Below, piece after piece: positions 33,746-42,912 of a stretch of DNA of 64,000 nucleotides. The first letter of the stretch is position 1. Every line of letters starts with the position of its first letter. The position numbers were made by a program, and so were the translations under genes. The notes under the pieces are model-generated. The model did no database searches and was not told the origin of the DNA. It worked only from the letters and a program-made list of their open reading frames with translations. The stretch is from positions 124,001 through 188,000 of the forward strand of contig JAJPGT010000096.1 in assembly GCA_021325655.1 (NCBI GenBank). The letters run 5' to 3'. The DNA comes from Pseudomonadota bacterium (GTDB lineage Bacteria; Chloroflexota; UBA6077; JAJPGT01).

Positions 33746-35596
33746 CTACGCGGCGTCGCCTTCCTCGTCCTCGTACTCGGCTGGCGTTTCGGGCGGGGGA
33801 ACGAGGGCATCGTAGATCAGTGGCTTGCCCATCGCCTGCTCGATCGCCGCCAGCAGCGCCCGGGTGCGCACCGCGAAGAACACGGCGAAGTTGTCCGCGC
33901 GCAGCAGGTCCGGGTCCACCAGGTGGGACCGCAAGCGCTCGTCTAGCGCCCGCTCGGCCAGCCCGGCCCGCTTCTGGAGCGCGGGCAGGTAGGCGCTGGG
34001 CGGCCGGGCGCCGATCAGCCGCGCCGTCGCGGCCGAGAGCGGGGTGCGGTTCACCACGCTATCGCAGCGCAGCGGATCCACCCCGTTGGCGCGGCACCAG
34101 GCCTGAGGAAAGAGGTGCCGCAGGTCGATACGGTCCAGATAGTACGTCTGCGCGTCGATCGGCGCACCCGTCAACAGGTCGGGCGCGCCAGCGCGCAGCA
34201 GCAACGCCTGCACACCCTTGTAGGCCGCGCCGCTCCGTCGCCGCAGCCCGAGCAGCCGGGCCGGGGCGAACTGCGCCTCGGCGATGGTCGACGGCTCCGG
34301 ACCGTTCTCCTCGATCCAGGCCAGCAGCTCGGGGAGATCGCGGGCGACGCGACCCTCGATCCCCGCCCCGTACAGGTCGCCGAACACCCCGCACCAGAAC
34401 CAACGCGCCAGCTTCCGACGCGCCTCCTCGCGCTCGGCACGTTCGCCTAGCAGGGCCAGCGCCGCGGCCAGCGGCAGGAGCTGCGCCCGGTAGGGGACGT
34501 CGCGGGCAGTAAAGATACACTGCTCCTGGAGGAAGCGCGCGGCGCGCTCGAATCCGGTCATCGCCGGCTCAGCCCAGGCGCGGTACTCGCCCACGGACAG
34601 GCGCAGGATCTCCTTGCGCTTGCAGCCGATCGGAGGCGCCTCCTCTGGCCGCGCGCCGGCGCGGAGCGCGCTCCGGCGGCGGTCCCAGGTGGCCAGCAAG
34701 GTGACCACCTGGAGAAAGTCTGGGCTCTCCACGCTCCCCAGCACTCGGTGGTGCTTCAGGTGCTTTTCCCGCGCCGCCCAGTCCTCCCGCAGCCGCAGGT
34801 CGTCGATGGCGTAGGTGGCGGTGAGTAGCTCGAACACGGTCAGCGCCACCGCCCCGGTGTTCACCCGCTCGAACACCTGGCACACCGCGTCCTTGGGCGT
34901 CTCCTTGCGCAGGATGATCAGCGGTACCTGGTAGTGCTGGAAGCGCTGAATGACCTCCTCCACCAGCCGGTTCCAGCGCGCCAGCCGCTCCGCCATCCGT
35001 TGGGGCTCGACCTGCAGGTAGGTCATCATCCAGCTCAGCAACGCAGACGTGTCCCAGATGTGCTGGAGCGGCAGCAGCTCGGCGGCGCACTCCCGCTCGG
35101 TCGTGGAGTAGTCCGCGATCACCTCGCCGCGGAAGCTCCGCAGCACGCGGTCCTCCGGCACGCCGACGATCGCGTCCACCCGGTCAACGTGCGGATCGAG
35201 CGCCTTGACGATGTCCAGGTAATACCAGCGCTTGATCGGGTTGCCCCGCGCATCGCGGGTCCCGACCGGCCGACGCGAGAACAGCGCCTGATACAGCGAG
35301 GTAAGCCGCTGCTGGCCGTCGAGCACCAGCCGCTCGGGGAGCGGCGGCTGCTCCAGCACCACACCCTCAATGAGCCGCGGCTTGAAGCGGACGTCGGCGC
35401 CACCCACCTGGAGCATCAGCACCGCGCCGATGGGGTACGAGAGCGAGACGCTCGCCAGCAGCCCCCGGATCCGCTCGTCATCCCAGACCCAGCCGCGCTG
35501 GAAGTCGGGGAGCTGCGTCATGCCCTCGTCGATGTGCTGCAGGAGGGCGTGGAGCGGCTCATCAGGACTATCAAAGGTCTTCTGCACCCCGGTCAC
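33746..35596 (-). CDS. DUF262 protein (GmrSD-like, possible defence nuclease/NTPase)
   Basis: A 616-residue protein. The N-terminal DUF262 domain has LPDFQRGWVWDDERIRGLLA (30-49) and the DGQQR motif (93-97), the ParB-like NTP-binding site of GmrS. The C-terminal part resembles the DUF1524/HNH nuclease half of GmrD: RIDLRHLFPQAWC, then a conserved NRTPLS turn and PPSAYL. One of the paired His residues (usually DxHHIFP) is Arg here. GmrSD cuts DNA with modified cytosines; related fused proteins act in phage defence. It stands alone, convergent with the PAP2 fusion. GTG 35596 is the start. Confidence 0.75.
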   Translation of the reverse strand: MTGVQKTFDSPDEPLHALLQHIDEGMTQLPDFQRGWVWDDERIRGLLASVSLSYPIGAVLMLQVGGADVRFKPRLIEGVVLEQPPLPERLVLDGQQRLTSLYQALFSRRPVGTRDARGNPIKRWYYLDIVKALDPHVDRVDAIVGVPEDRVLRSFRGEVIADYSTTERECAAELLPLQHIWDTSALLSWMMTYLQVEPQRMAERLARWNRLVEEVIQRFQHYQVPLIILRKETPKDAVCQVFERVNTGAVALTVFELLTATYAIDDLRLREDWAAREKHLKHHRVLGSVESPDFLQVVTLLATWDRRRSALRAGARPEEAPPIGCKRKEILRLSVGEYRAWAEPAMTGFERAARFLQEQCIFTARDVPYRAQLLPLAAALALLGERAEREEARRKLARWFWCGVFGDLYGAGIEGRVARDLPELLAWIEENGPEPSTIAEAQFAPARLLGLRRRSGAAYKGVQALLLRAGAPDLLTGAPIDAQTYYLDRIDLRHLFPQAWCRANGVDPLRCDSVVNRTPLSAATARLIGARPPSAYLPALQKRAGLAERALDERLRSHLVDPDLLRADNFAVFFAVRTRALLAAIEQAMGKPLIYDALVPPPETPAEYEDEEGDAA

Positions 35597-36097
35597 GTCG
35601 CCACCACCCGCGTCACGCTGCGTCCCCTCTCACGGGCTCTTACGGCTGCCCCCTGGCGAATCGGCGCCATGATACTCCCGCAGTGTGGACTACACGTTCG
35701 AGCCAGGGGCAGCCGTAAGAGCCCGTTCGCGACCACGGCCACTGGCCCCTGGAGGGCTCGCGGCGGCACCGGGAACGCCGCGCCCTCTTCGGCTGTACGA
35801 TATCCAGGCGCTGGCCCTGCCACCCAAAGGCCAGGGGAGGCGCGGATACACCTCGTATCACCCATGTTCCTGCGGTTCCAGGCAGGCTCCACGCAACCAG
35901 GCCGATGTTCTCTCTCGGGTCTTCCGAGGCGGGTGGAGCCGAGCGCCACCCTGCTGTGCTGGCTGGGCCTGGACGACAAGGTGGGCGACACCAGCCCCTA
36001 CGCCAGGTACGGGCTGTTCGCCCTCCCGAATGCCAGCAACGTCGCCTCACCCAAGCCGGTGTTCTCTGTCTAGCAAGGCGGTGATTGCTGAGCCCGG
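35597..36097. other. 501-base region between DUF262 and hyuA genes
   Basis: Holds a 24/25-bp inverted repeat (35633-35725). Bases ~35860-36073 give a plus-strand reading frame with protein-like composition (CWLGLDDKVGDTSPYARYGL) ending at 36073 but no start or family, so it may be a gene remnant. Nothing else is recognisable. Confidence 0.45.
35633..35725. repeat. Long inverted repeat upstream of the DUF262 gene
   Basis: Arms 35633-35657 and 35702-35725 are reverse complements except for one extra C in the left arm. The 44-nt spacer contains TATCAT on the minus strand, which could be a -10 box for the DUF262 gene starting 37 nt away. It may be a stable hairpin, an insertion-element remnant or an invertible segment; no recombinase is nearby. 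Confidence 0.6.
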
Positions 36098-38143
36098 CTA
36101 GCCGCCGTCGAGCCGCAGCTCGAGCCAGCCGTTGGGGGTGGCGAGGGCGCGCTCCCCGGGGCGGACCAGCACGGTGGTCGTCGCGGATTCGAACAGGGCC
36201 GGGCCCCGTGTCTCGCTTCCGGGCGGGAGCTGGTCCAGGTCGTACACGGGCACCTGGAGCCAGGCCCCGAGGTACGCCTGGCGGCTGCCGCGTGGCGCCA
36301 GGCGGCCGTCCCGGGGCGTCTCCGGTTCGGTAGGCAGCGGCGGCAGCTCGCCGACCACGGCGACGCGGGCGTTGACCAGGACCACCTCCTGGTCCGGGGC
36401 ACTGTAGGTGAACAGCTCCTCGTGGCGCTGGTGGAAGCGCGCCGCCGCCTGCTCCACCAGGTCCGGTGCTTGCACGTCCACGCCGTCCAGTGAGACGGTG
36501 ATCTCGAAGATCTGCTCGCCGTAGCGCATGTCCAGCGCGCAGCGGACGTGGACCGGCCCGGAGAAGCTGGCCGCCAGGCGAGCGCGCCCCTCCTGCTCCA
36601 TCTCCGCGAACAGCGCGCGCAGCTCGGCCGCGCCCACCCGCCGCGCCTCGCCCAGGTGCGTCCGCACCAGCTCGTAGCGCAGGTCGGTCGCTAGCATGCC
36701 CCAGGCGGACAGCACCGCGGCGGTGCGCGGCACCACCACCCGGGGGATCTCCAGCAGCCGCGCCACGGCGGTGACGTGCAAGCCGGCCGCGCCACCAAAG
36801 GCGAGCAGGGTGAAGCGGCGCGGGTCGACGCCGCGCCGGGCGGCGACGAGGCGGATGCCTTCGGCCATGCTGGTGTTTACGACGCGGTGGATGCCTTCGG
36901 CGGCCTCGACCGCAGAGCAGCCGAGGCCACGGGCGATCGCCTCCACCGCGTGCAGCGCCGCCTCCGGGTGGAGCGGCGTCCGCCCGCCCAGGAAGCTGGC
37001 CGGGTCGAGGTAGCCGAGTATCAGGTTGGCGTCGGTCACGGTCGCCGCCTGGCCGCCCTTGCCGTAGCAGGCGGGCCCGGGCTCGGCCCCGGCGCTCTCT
37101 GGCCCGACGCGCAGCAGGCCGCCGGGATCGACGCGCGCAATGGAGCCGCCGCCGGCGCCGAGGGTGTGGATGTCGATGCTCGGCAGCGCCACCTTGTGCC
37201 CGCCGACGCTGCGATCCCCGCTCAGCCGCGGCTCGCCGTGCTCCAGCAGGGCGATGTCGGTGCTGGTGCCGCCCATGTCGAACGACACCAGGTCACCCGT
37301 CCCGAGTAGCCGGGCGCTGGCGCGGCTGCCGGCCACTCCGCCCGCCGGGCCAGACAGGATCGCCCCGGCCGCCACCCGGGCGGCGTCCGCCAGCGGCGCC
37401 ACCCCGCCGTGGGACTGCATGATCAGCACCTCGCCGCGGTAGCCGGCCGCGGCCAGCCGCTCCGCGAGGCGGGTGAGGTAGCGGGCGAGCAGCGGCCCGA
37501 CGTAGGCGTTGACCACCGTGGTGCAGACGCGCTCGTACTCTTTGATCTGCGGCAGCACCTCAGAGGAGAGTGATCGATACGCCTGTGGCAGGCGGGCGGC
37601 GAGCAGCTCCGCGCTGGCGCGCTCATGCCGGGCGTCGCGGTAAGCGTGCAGATAGCAGACGGCGACAGACTCGACGTTCGCTTCGGCGAGGCGCTGGATC
37701 GCTGCCGCCAGGGAGGCCTCGTCCAGTGGGATCTCTACCGTGCCGTCGTGGCGCAGCCGCTCGCGCACCCCGAGCCGCAGCGCCCGGGGCACAAGCGGGA
37801 GCGGGGGCGGCATGCGGACGTTGTAGCGGTCGTCCTTCAGCCCCTCGCGCATCTCCAGCACGTCGCGGTGTCCCTCGGTAGTTAGCAGCCCCACCCGGGC
37901 GCCCTTCCGCTCGAGCAGCGCGTTGGTCGCCACCGTGGTCCCGTGGACGATCCGCTCGGTCTCGGCGAGCAGCGTCGCCAGGTCGCGGCCCAGCTCGGTG
38001 GCGAGCAAGCCGAGCCCTTCCATCACGCCCAGAGAAGGGTCCGCCGGCGTGGTGGCCGCTTTGGCGAGGGTCACCCTTCCGGCCGCGTTCACCGCCACCA
38101 GGTCGGTGAACGTTCCGCCGACGTCGATCCCGATGCGATACAT
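36098..38143 (-). CDS. hyuA: Hydantoinase/oxoprolinase subunit A
   Basis: A 681-residue ATP-dependent subunit of a hydantoinase/oxoprolinase/acetone-carboxylase-like enzyme. It starts YRIGIDVGGTFTDLVAV (actin-like ATPase phosphate-1 loop) and contains VSFDMGGTSTDIALLEHGEP (second phosphate loop) and the metal/active-site stretch GTTVATNALLERKGARVGL. It pairs with HyuB, encoded 16 bases upstream. The pair usually opens 5-membered cyclic amides such as hydantoins or 5-oxoproline at the cost of ATP; the true substrate is unknown. Confidence 0.9.
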   Translation of the reverse strand: MYRIGIDVGGTFTDLVAVNAAGRVTLAKAATTPADPSLGVMEGLGLLATELGRDLATLLAETERIVHGTTVATNALLERKGARVGLLTTEGHRDVLEMREGLKDDRYNVRMPPPLPLVPRALRLGVRERLRHDGTVEIPLDEASLAAAIQRLAEANVESVAVCYLHAYRDARHERASAELLAARLPQAYRSLSSEVLPQIKEYERVCTTVVNAYVGPLLARYLTRLAERLAAAGYRGEVLIMQSHGGVAPLADAARVAAGAILSGPAGGVAGSRASARLLGTGDLVSFDMGGTSTDIALLEHGEPRLSGDRSVGGHKVALPSIDIHTLGAGGGSIARVDPGGLLRVGPESAGAEPGPACYGKGGQAATVTDANLILGYLDPASFLGGRTPLHPEAALHAVEAIARGLGCSAVEAAEGIHRVVNTSMAEGIRLVAARRGVDPRRFTLLAFGGAAGLHVTAVARLLEIPRVVVPRTAAVLSAWGMLATDLRYELVRTHLGEARRVGAAELRALFAEMEQEGRARLAASFSGPVHVRCALDMRYGEQIFEITVSLDGVDVQAPDLVEQAAARFHQRHEELFTYSAPDQEVVLVNARVAVVGELPPLPTEPETPRDGRLAPRGSRQAYLGAWLQVPVYDLDQLPPGSETRGPALFESATTTVLVRPGERALATPNGWLELRLDGG

Positions 38144-38159
38144 CGCGCCCTCTCGCTCC

Positions 38160-39803
38160 TCAACCCGTCTCGGTCATCAGGCCGTTGTCCAGGTCGCGCC
38201 TCCGGGCAGCCGGGTCGCGCTCGCGCGGATCGCCGTAGCCGCCCCCGCCCGAGGATTGGATCAGGAACACGTCGCCGGGCTGGACCGGGATGCCGACCTC
38301 CTTGGTCTTCAGCTCCCGCGTCTGCCTGTTGGAGAGCAGGCGGTAGCGATGGGGCAGGCCGTCCTGGCCGCCGAACAGCCCGTAGGGCGCGTGGCGCACC
38401 CCGTCGCCGGCGGTGTTCGCCCGCGCCGGCTCAGCGATCTCCACCCGCAGCTCCAGCTCCGAGCCGACCCCGCCCCGAAAGCGTCCCTGGCCGGCAGAGT
38501 TGGGCCGGAACTCGTGGCGGACGAAGAACAGCGGGAAGCGCGTCTCAGTCACCTCGACGCTGCCGAACTTGATCCCGCCGACCGCCTGCCCCTCGCCGGC
38601 CGTCTCCCAGCCGTCGCCCACCGGCGAGGCGCCGCCGCCACCCCGGGCGTGGAACATGTGCCAGATGAACGGCTTGCCAGTGCGTGGATCGACACCACGG
38701 ATAGCGATGCGGAAGCGGCGCGACCAGCCGGCGATCACCCGCTCCGGGCAGGAGCCGGCCAGCGCCTTGATCACCGCCTCGGCGATCTCCTGGGCGCAGT
38801 GATTGGTCGCCAGCGTCACCGGCGCGGGCGGGAACGGCCAGACCACGGTGCCTTGCTTCAGCTTGACGCTGAGCGGGCGGAAGATGCCGTCGTTCTTGGG
38901 GGTGCGCGGATCGAGCAGGAACGCCAGCGCCATGCGTACCGCGGACATAGTGTTGGGGAACGACGAGTTGACGAAGCCGATTACCTGGGGGTGCGAGTCG
39001 GTCAGGTCCACCGTCAGCCCATCGCCCTGCTTGGTCACGGTCGCGCGGATTGCAATGTCGGTGATCCCGTGGCCGTCGTCGTCCAGCACCGCCTCACCCT
39101 GGAACACACCGTCCTTCCAGCCACGGATACAGGCACGCGCCTCGCGCTCGGCACTGTCCAGAACCTCGTCCACCGCCGCCGCCAGGGTGTCGGCCCCGTA
39201 CTCGTCCGCCAGCCGCAGCAGCCGCCGCTCGCCGACGTGCGCCGCGCCGATCATCGCCCGCAGGTCGCCCAGGAAGTCGTGGGCATGGCGCACGTTCGTC
39301 GCCACCAGGTGCAGCACGTCGTCGCGCAGCGCGCCCGCGTCCCGCAACTTGAGCGGGGTGATCCGCAGCCCCTCCTGCCAGATCTCCGTCGCCGCCGGGT
39401 TGTAGCCCCCGTGGGTGGCGCCGCCGATGTCGCTCTGGTGCGCCCGGCTGATCGACCAGAACGCGAGCCGCTCCCCGACGAATACTGGCAGCAGCGCGGT
39501 GAGGTCTGGCAGGTGGTTGCCGCCGTGGTACGGATCGTTGAGCAGGTACAGGTCTCCGGGCCGGATCCGGTCGGCGAAGAAGGCACGGATGGACTCCACG
39601 GCGTAAGGCATCGCCCCGACGTGGATCGGGACGTGCTCGGCCTGGGCCACCAGCCGCCCCTGGGCATCGCAGATAGCGGTCGAGAAATCACGGCTGGAGT
39701 TCAGGATCTGCGAGTACGAGGTGCGCAGCAGCACCTCCCCCATCTCCTGGACGATCGCCTCCAGCCCCAGCCCCAGGACCGAGACGGTAACTCGACTCAG
39801 CAT
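38160..39803 (-). CDS. hyuB: Hydantoinase/oxoprolinase subunit B
   Basis: A 547-residue subunit forming a heteromer with HyuA. Typical segments are SSRDFSTAICDAQGRLVAQA, HVGAMPYAVESIRAFF, YLLNDPYHGGNHLPDLTALL and FWSISRAHQSDIGG, including the conserved Asp/His metal ligands. ATG 39803 follows GAGGTGCGGCGG; a longer in-frame start would precede it with low-complexity sequence. hyuB is transcribed first, then hyuA. Confidence 0.9.
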   Translation of the reverse strand: MLSRVTVSVLGLGLEAIVQEMGEVLLRTSYSQILNSSRDFSTAICDAQGRLVAQAEHVPIHVGAMPYAVESIRAFFADRIRPGDLYLLNDPYHGGNHLPDLTALLPVFVGERLAFWSISRAHQSDIGGATHGGYNPAATEIWQEGLRITPLKLRDAGALRDDVLHLVATNVRHAHDFLGDLRAMIGAAHVGERRLLRLADEYGADTLAAAVDEVLDSAEREARACIRGWKDGVFQGEAVLDDDGHGITDIAIRATVTKQGDGLTVDLTDSHPQVIGFVNSSFPNTMSAVRMALAFLLDPRTPKNDGIFRPLSVKLKQGTVVWPFPPAPVTLATNHCAQEIAEAVIKALAGSCPERVIAGWSRRFRIAIRGVDPRTGKPFIWHMFHARGGGGASPVGDGWETAGEGQAVGGIKFGSVEVTETRFPLFFVRHEFRPNSAGQGRFRGGVGSELELRVEIAEPARANTAGDGVRHAPYGLFGGQDGLPHRYRLLSNRQTRELKTKEVGIPVQPGDVFLIQSSGGGGYGDPRERDPAARRRDLDNGLMTETG

Positions 39804-39980
39804 CCGCCGCACCTCGCCTCGCCGCGGCGGAGTGCTCCCGGCCGCGCTCACTGAGCAGGCAGTGTAGCGCGGCGCGCGAAATGCGCGCGCTCGGCCAGTG
39901 AACAGGCTGGCGCCCACGCCGCGACGGGAGGAGCCACGGCGCCAGGCGGACACCGGGCCTCTCACTGCGCCCAGGCGGGC

Positions 39981-40610
39981 TCACTCGGCGACCACCAGCT
40001 CCAGCGGGCCGATGCACACCTGGCGGTAGAACTCGATGTCCAGTCGAATGGCGCTCTCCGGAGCTCCGTCCGGCCGCTCCACCCGAACGCCACCCCCCGC
40101 GATCACCGCCTGGCCGCTCGGGAGCGTGCCGATCGCGGTGTGCACTCCCGGATAGCCGGGGAGGTCGCCGGCCGGCACCCCTACCCAGTAGTCTCCAGGG
40201 GCGAGCAGGAAGCGCGCCTCGCCGCTACGGTCGGTCCATTCCCGCGCCGCCAGCACCTGCGGCTCCGCCTGGCTGAACACCCACACCTCGGCGCCCGTCA
40301 CCGGGCCGACGCGGCGGTTGGGATCAGACACGCACGGCTGGGCCGGCGAAAGCTGCGGGAGCTCGACCGCGCGCACCCGGGCGACCAGCCGGCCCAGATG
40401 GGGATCCGAGGTGGCTGGGAATACCGCGACACCCCGCGCTGGCTGCTCCTGCACGAGCAGGCTCACAGCCAGCAGCGCCAGGACGGTGAGCGCCAGGCTC
40501 GCCGCCAGGTACCATGCCGCCAGGCGAAGCGCAGCCACGCTGTCCTCGACCCAATCTCCCGCGGGCACTTCTCGAGGGGCCATGCGTCCAGGCGTGGGAC
40601 TCCCTCCCAT
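39981..40610 (-). CDS. Single-span membrane protein with extracytoplasmic domain
   Basis: A 209-residue protein: a short cytoplasmic N-terminus, one membrane helix (AAWYLAASLALTVLALLAVS, ~residues 31-53) and a ~150-residue outside domain. That domain contains TGAEVWVFSQAEPQ, TDRSGEARFLLAPGDYWVGV, a pattern typical of carboxypeptidase-regulatory/CnaB-like beta-sandwiches. The two cysteines (QPCVSD, QVCIGP) could form a disulfide. ATG 40610 is the outermost start; ATG 40583 is equally possible. Function unknown. Confidence 0.65.
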   Translation of the reverse strand: MGGSPTPGRMAPREVPAGDWVEDSVAALRLAAWYLAASLALTVLALLAVSLLVQEQPARGVAVFPATSDPHLGRLVARVRAVELPQLSPAQPCVSDPNRRVGPVTGAEVWVFSQAEPQVLAAREWTDRSGEARFLLAPGDYWVGVPAGDLPGYPGVHTAIGTLPSGQAVIAGGGVRVERPDGAPESAIRLDIEFYRQVCIGPLELVVAE

Positions 40611-40776
40611 GTGCGAGCGCCAGATCGGCCGCCCTTCAGCCTAGCGCACGCCCGCGAGCGTGTCGAGCGCCCTGACGCAAGCCAGCTCCCCGCGTTGTCG
40701 CCTGGGCCGCGCTTGCCGGCTGCCGTCGCGTCCGCCCTGGTACCATCTCGCCGATCCACACCCGAGGCCGCGTCCC

Positions 40777-42735
40777 ATGAGTACCCCCTTCCCGCGCCTG
40801 TTCAGCCCGATCCGAGTTGGCCAGCTTACCCTGCGCAATCGCATCGTCAGCACGCCTCATGCCTCCGGGTACGTGCGCGACGCCCTGCACGACGAGCGCG
40901 AGATCTTCTACCAGGCGGAGAAGGCCAGGGGTGGGGTGGGCTTCCAGTTCATGGGCGCCACCAACGTGGTGCGGACCCACGGCTACCTCAACCTGATGGC
41001 GAACGTGGACGAGCGCATCATCCCGATCTACCGCCAGATCGCCGCCGCGGTGCACCGCTTCGAAGGACGGATCGGGGCGCAGCTCAGCCACTTCGGGGCG
41101 ATGGGCAACGCCAGCCTCCAGGCCGCCCCGCTGGTCGGCCCCTCCCCGGTCGCCAACGAGGCCGAACGCCAGACACCCCAGGTGCTGGAGCGCGAGGAGC
41201 TGGCGGAGATTGCCCAGGCGTTCGCCACGGCGGCGCGACGCTGCCGCGAGGGGGACCTGGACGCGGTGATCCTGCAGCTCGGCCACGGTTATCTGCTCAC
41301 CAGCTTCCTGTCCCCACGCTACAACCAGCGCACCGATGAGTATGGCGGGTCGACCGAGAACCGGGTCCGCTACCCCCTTGAGGTCCTGCAGGCGATGCGG
41401 CGGGAGGTGGGGCGGGACTTCACACTAGGGGTGCGGATCAGTGGCTCGGAGCTGATCGAAGGCGGGATTGACCTGGCCGAGGCCCAGCGCATCGCCCAGC
41501 TCCTGGATGCCAGCGGGCTGGTGGACTGGATCGACGTCTCGCAGGGCAACGACGCGCACCTGGTGTCCAAGGCGACGCACTACGGCGGGCTCTACATCGC
41601 CCCCGGGGCGTTCGTCCCGCTGGCGGCGGCGATCCGCGAGGTCGTCAGCGTCCCCGTCGTCGCGGTAGGGCGCATCCTCACCCCACAGCAAGCGGAGCAG
41701 GTGTTGGAGGAGGGACAGGCCGACCTGGTGGCGATGACCCGGGCGCTGATCGCGGACCCGCACCTACCACGTAAGGCGCAGGAGGGGCGGCTGGACGACA
41801 TCCGCGTCTGCGTCGGGGCGAACGAGGGCTGCCTGGGGCGCATCTTCGTCGGGGATCCAATCACCTGCGTCCAGAACCCGCTGATCGGGCGGGAGCAGGA
41901 ATGGGCCGAGCTCCCACCCGCGCCGCGCCCGCGGCATGTCCTGGTGGTGGGCGGGGGACCGGCCGGGCTGGAAGCGGCGCGGGTGGCGGCTGCACGTGGG
42001 CACCGGGTGACGCTGCTGGAGCGCGCCGGCGCGCTGGGCGGGCAGGTGCCGCTGGCGGCGCGCATCCCGGGGCGCGCCGAATTCGCTGGGATCACCCGCT
42101 GGCTGATCGGCCAGGTGCGCAAGCTCCCGGTCGAGGTGCGCCTGGAGACGGAGGCGACGCCGGAGCTGGTGGAGGCGCTCCAGCCGGAGGTGGTGGTGCT
42201 GGCGACCGGCTCCCGCCCAGCCTCACTGCAGGTACCCGGCGGGGAGCTGCCACACGTGGTGGATGCCCGGGCGGTGCTGGCCGGCGCAGTGGAGGTGGGC
42301 GAGCACGTCCTGGTGCTGGATGGCGAGGGCTACCTCAGCGGGCTGGGCGTGGCTGACTTCCTGCTCGGGCAGGGCAAGCGCGTGCAGCTTCTCACCCGAG
42401 CGCTCTACCCGGGCGACCACGTGGACGTCATCACCCTGCCGCTGGCGCTCAAGCGCCTGGCAGAGCAGCGCTGTGTGTTTACCCCCACAAGCTGGGTGCG
42501 CCGGATCGAGCCAGGCCAGGTCATCGCCTACCACACGCTGGCCGGCTGGGAGTTCGCTATTGCGCCGGTCGAGACCGTCGTGCTGGCGCTGCCGGCGCTG
42601 CCCGAGGACGGGCTGTACCGAGCGCTGAAGGGACGGCCCGGCCGCTACGAACTGCACCGGATCGGCGATTGTCTGTCTCCGCGCCACATCGACAGCGCCA
42701 TCTACGAAGGCCAGCGGATTGGCCGGCTGGTGTGA
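40777..42735 (+). CDS. NADH:flavin oxidoreductase / FAD-dependent reductase (2,4-dienoyl-CoA reductase type)
   Basis: A 652-residue two-part flavoprotein. The N-terminal old-yellow-enzyme barrel has FSPIRVGQLTLRNRIVSTPH, the catalytic-type GHGYLLTSFLSPRYNQRTDE and VVAVGRIL. The C-terminal FAD/NAD(P)H half has VLVVGGGPAGLEAARVAAAR. The usual [4Fe-4S] motif CxxCxxxCx11C is altered: Cys345, Ala348, Cys352 and Cys364, so one ligand is missing or replaced. ATG 40777 begins the barrel motif. Relatives reduce dienoyl-CoA, trimethylamine or N-methylated amino acids; substrate unknown. Confidence 0.85.
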   Translation: MSTPFPRLFSPIRVGQLTLRNRIVSTPHASGYVRDALHDEREIFYQAEKARGGVGFQFMGATNVVRTHGYLNLMANVDERIIPIYRQIAAAVHRFEGRIGAQLSHFGAMGNASLQAAPLVGPSPVANEAERQTPQVLEREELAEIAQAFATAARRCREGDLDAVILQLGHGYLLTSFLSPRYNQRTDEYGGSTENRVRYPLEVLQAMRREVGRDFTLGVRISGSELIEGGIDLAEAQRIAQLLDASGLVDWIDVSQGNDAHLVSKATHYGGLYIAPGAFVPLAAAIREVVSVPVVAVGRILTPQQAEQVLEEGQADLVAMTRALIADPHLPRKAQEGRLDDIRVCVGANEGCLGRIFVGDPITCVQNPLIGREQEWAELPPAPRPRHVLVVGGGPAGLEAARVAAARGHRVTLLERAGALGGQVPLAARIPGRAEFAGITRWLIGQVRKLPVEVRLETEATPELVEALQPEVVVLATGSRPASLQVPGGELPHVVDARAVLAGAVEVGEHVLVLDGEGYLSGLGVADFLLGQGKRVQLLTRALYPGDHVDVITLPLALKRLAEQRCVFTPTSWVRRIEPGQVIAYHTLAGWEFAIAPVETVVLALPALPEDGLYRALKGRPGRYELHRIGDCLSPRHIDSAIYEGQRIGRLV

Positions 42736-42912
42736 GCCGGCGGGCAGCGAGCGCCCCCTGGCGGGGAGGGCGACATTGCCCGGCGGCCGCCGGGGTATGC
42801 CACACCCTGCGTCCGCAGGCGTGGCGAGGGCAGCAGGATTCCGCAAAGGTGCCCAGCCTGTTCCCACACCTGCTCGGGGCCGAGGCCAGGACCGGGGCAA
42901 CGAGCGCAGATC

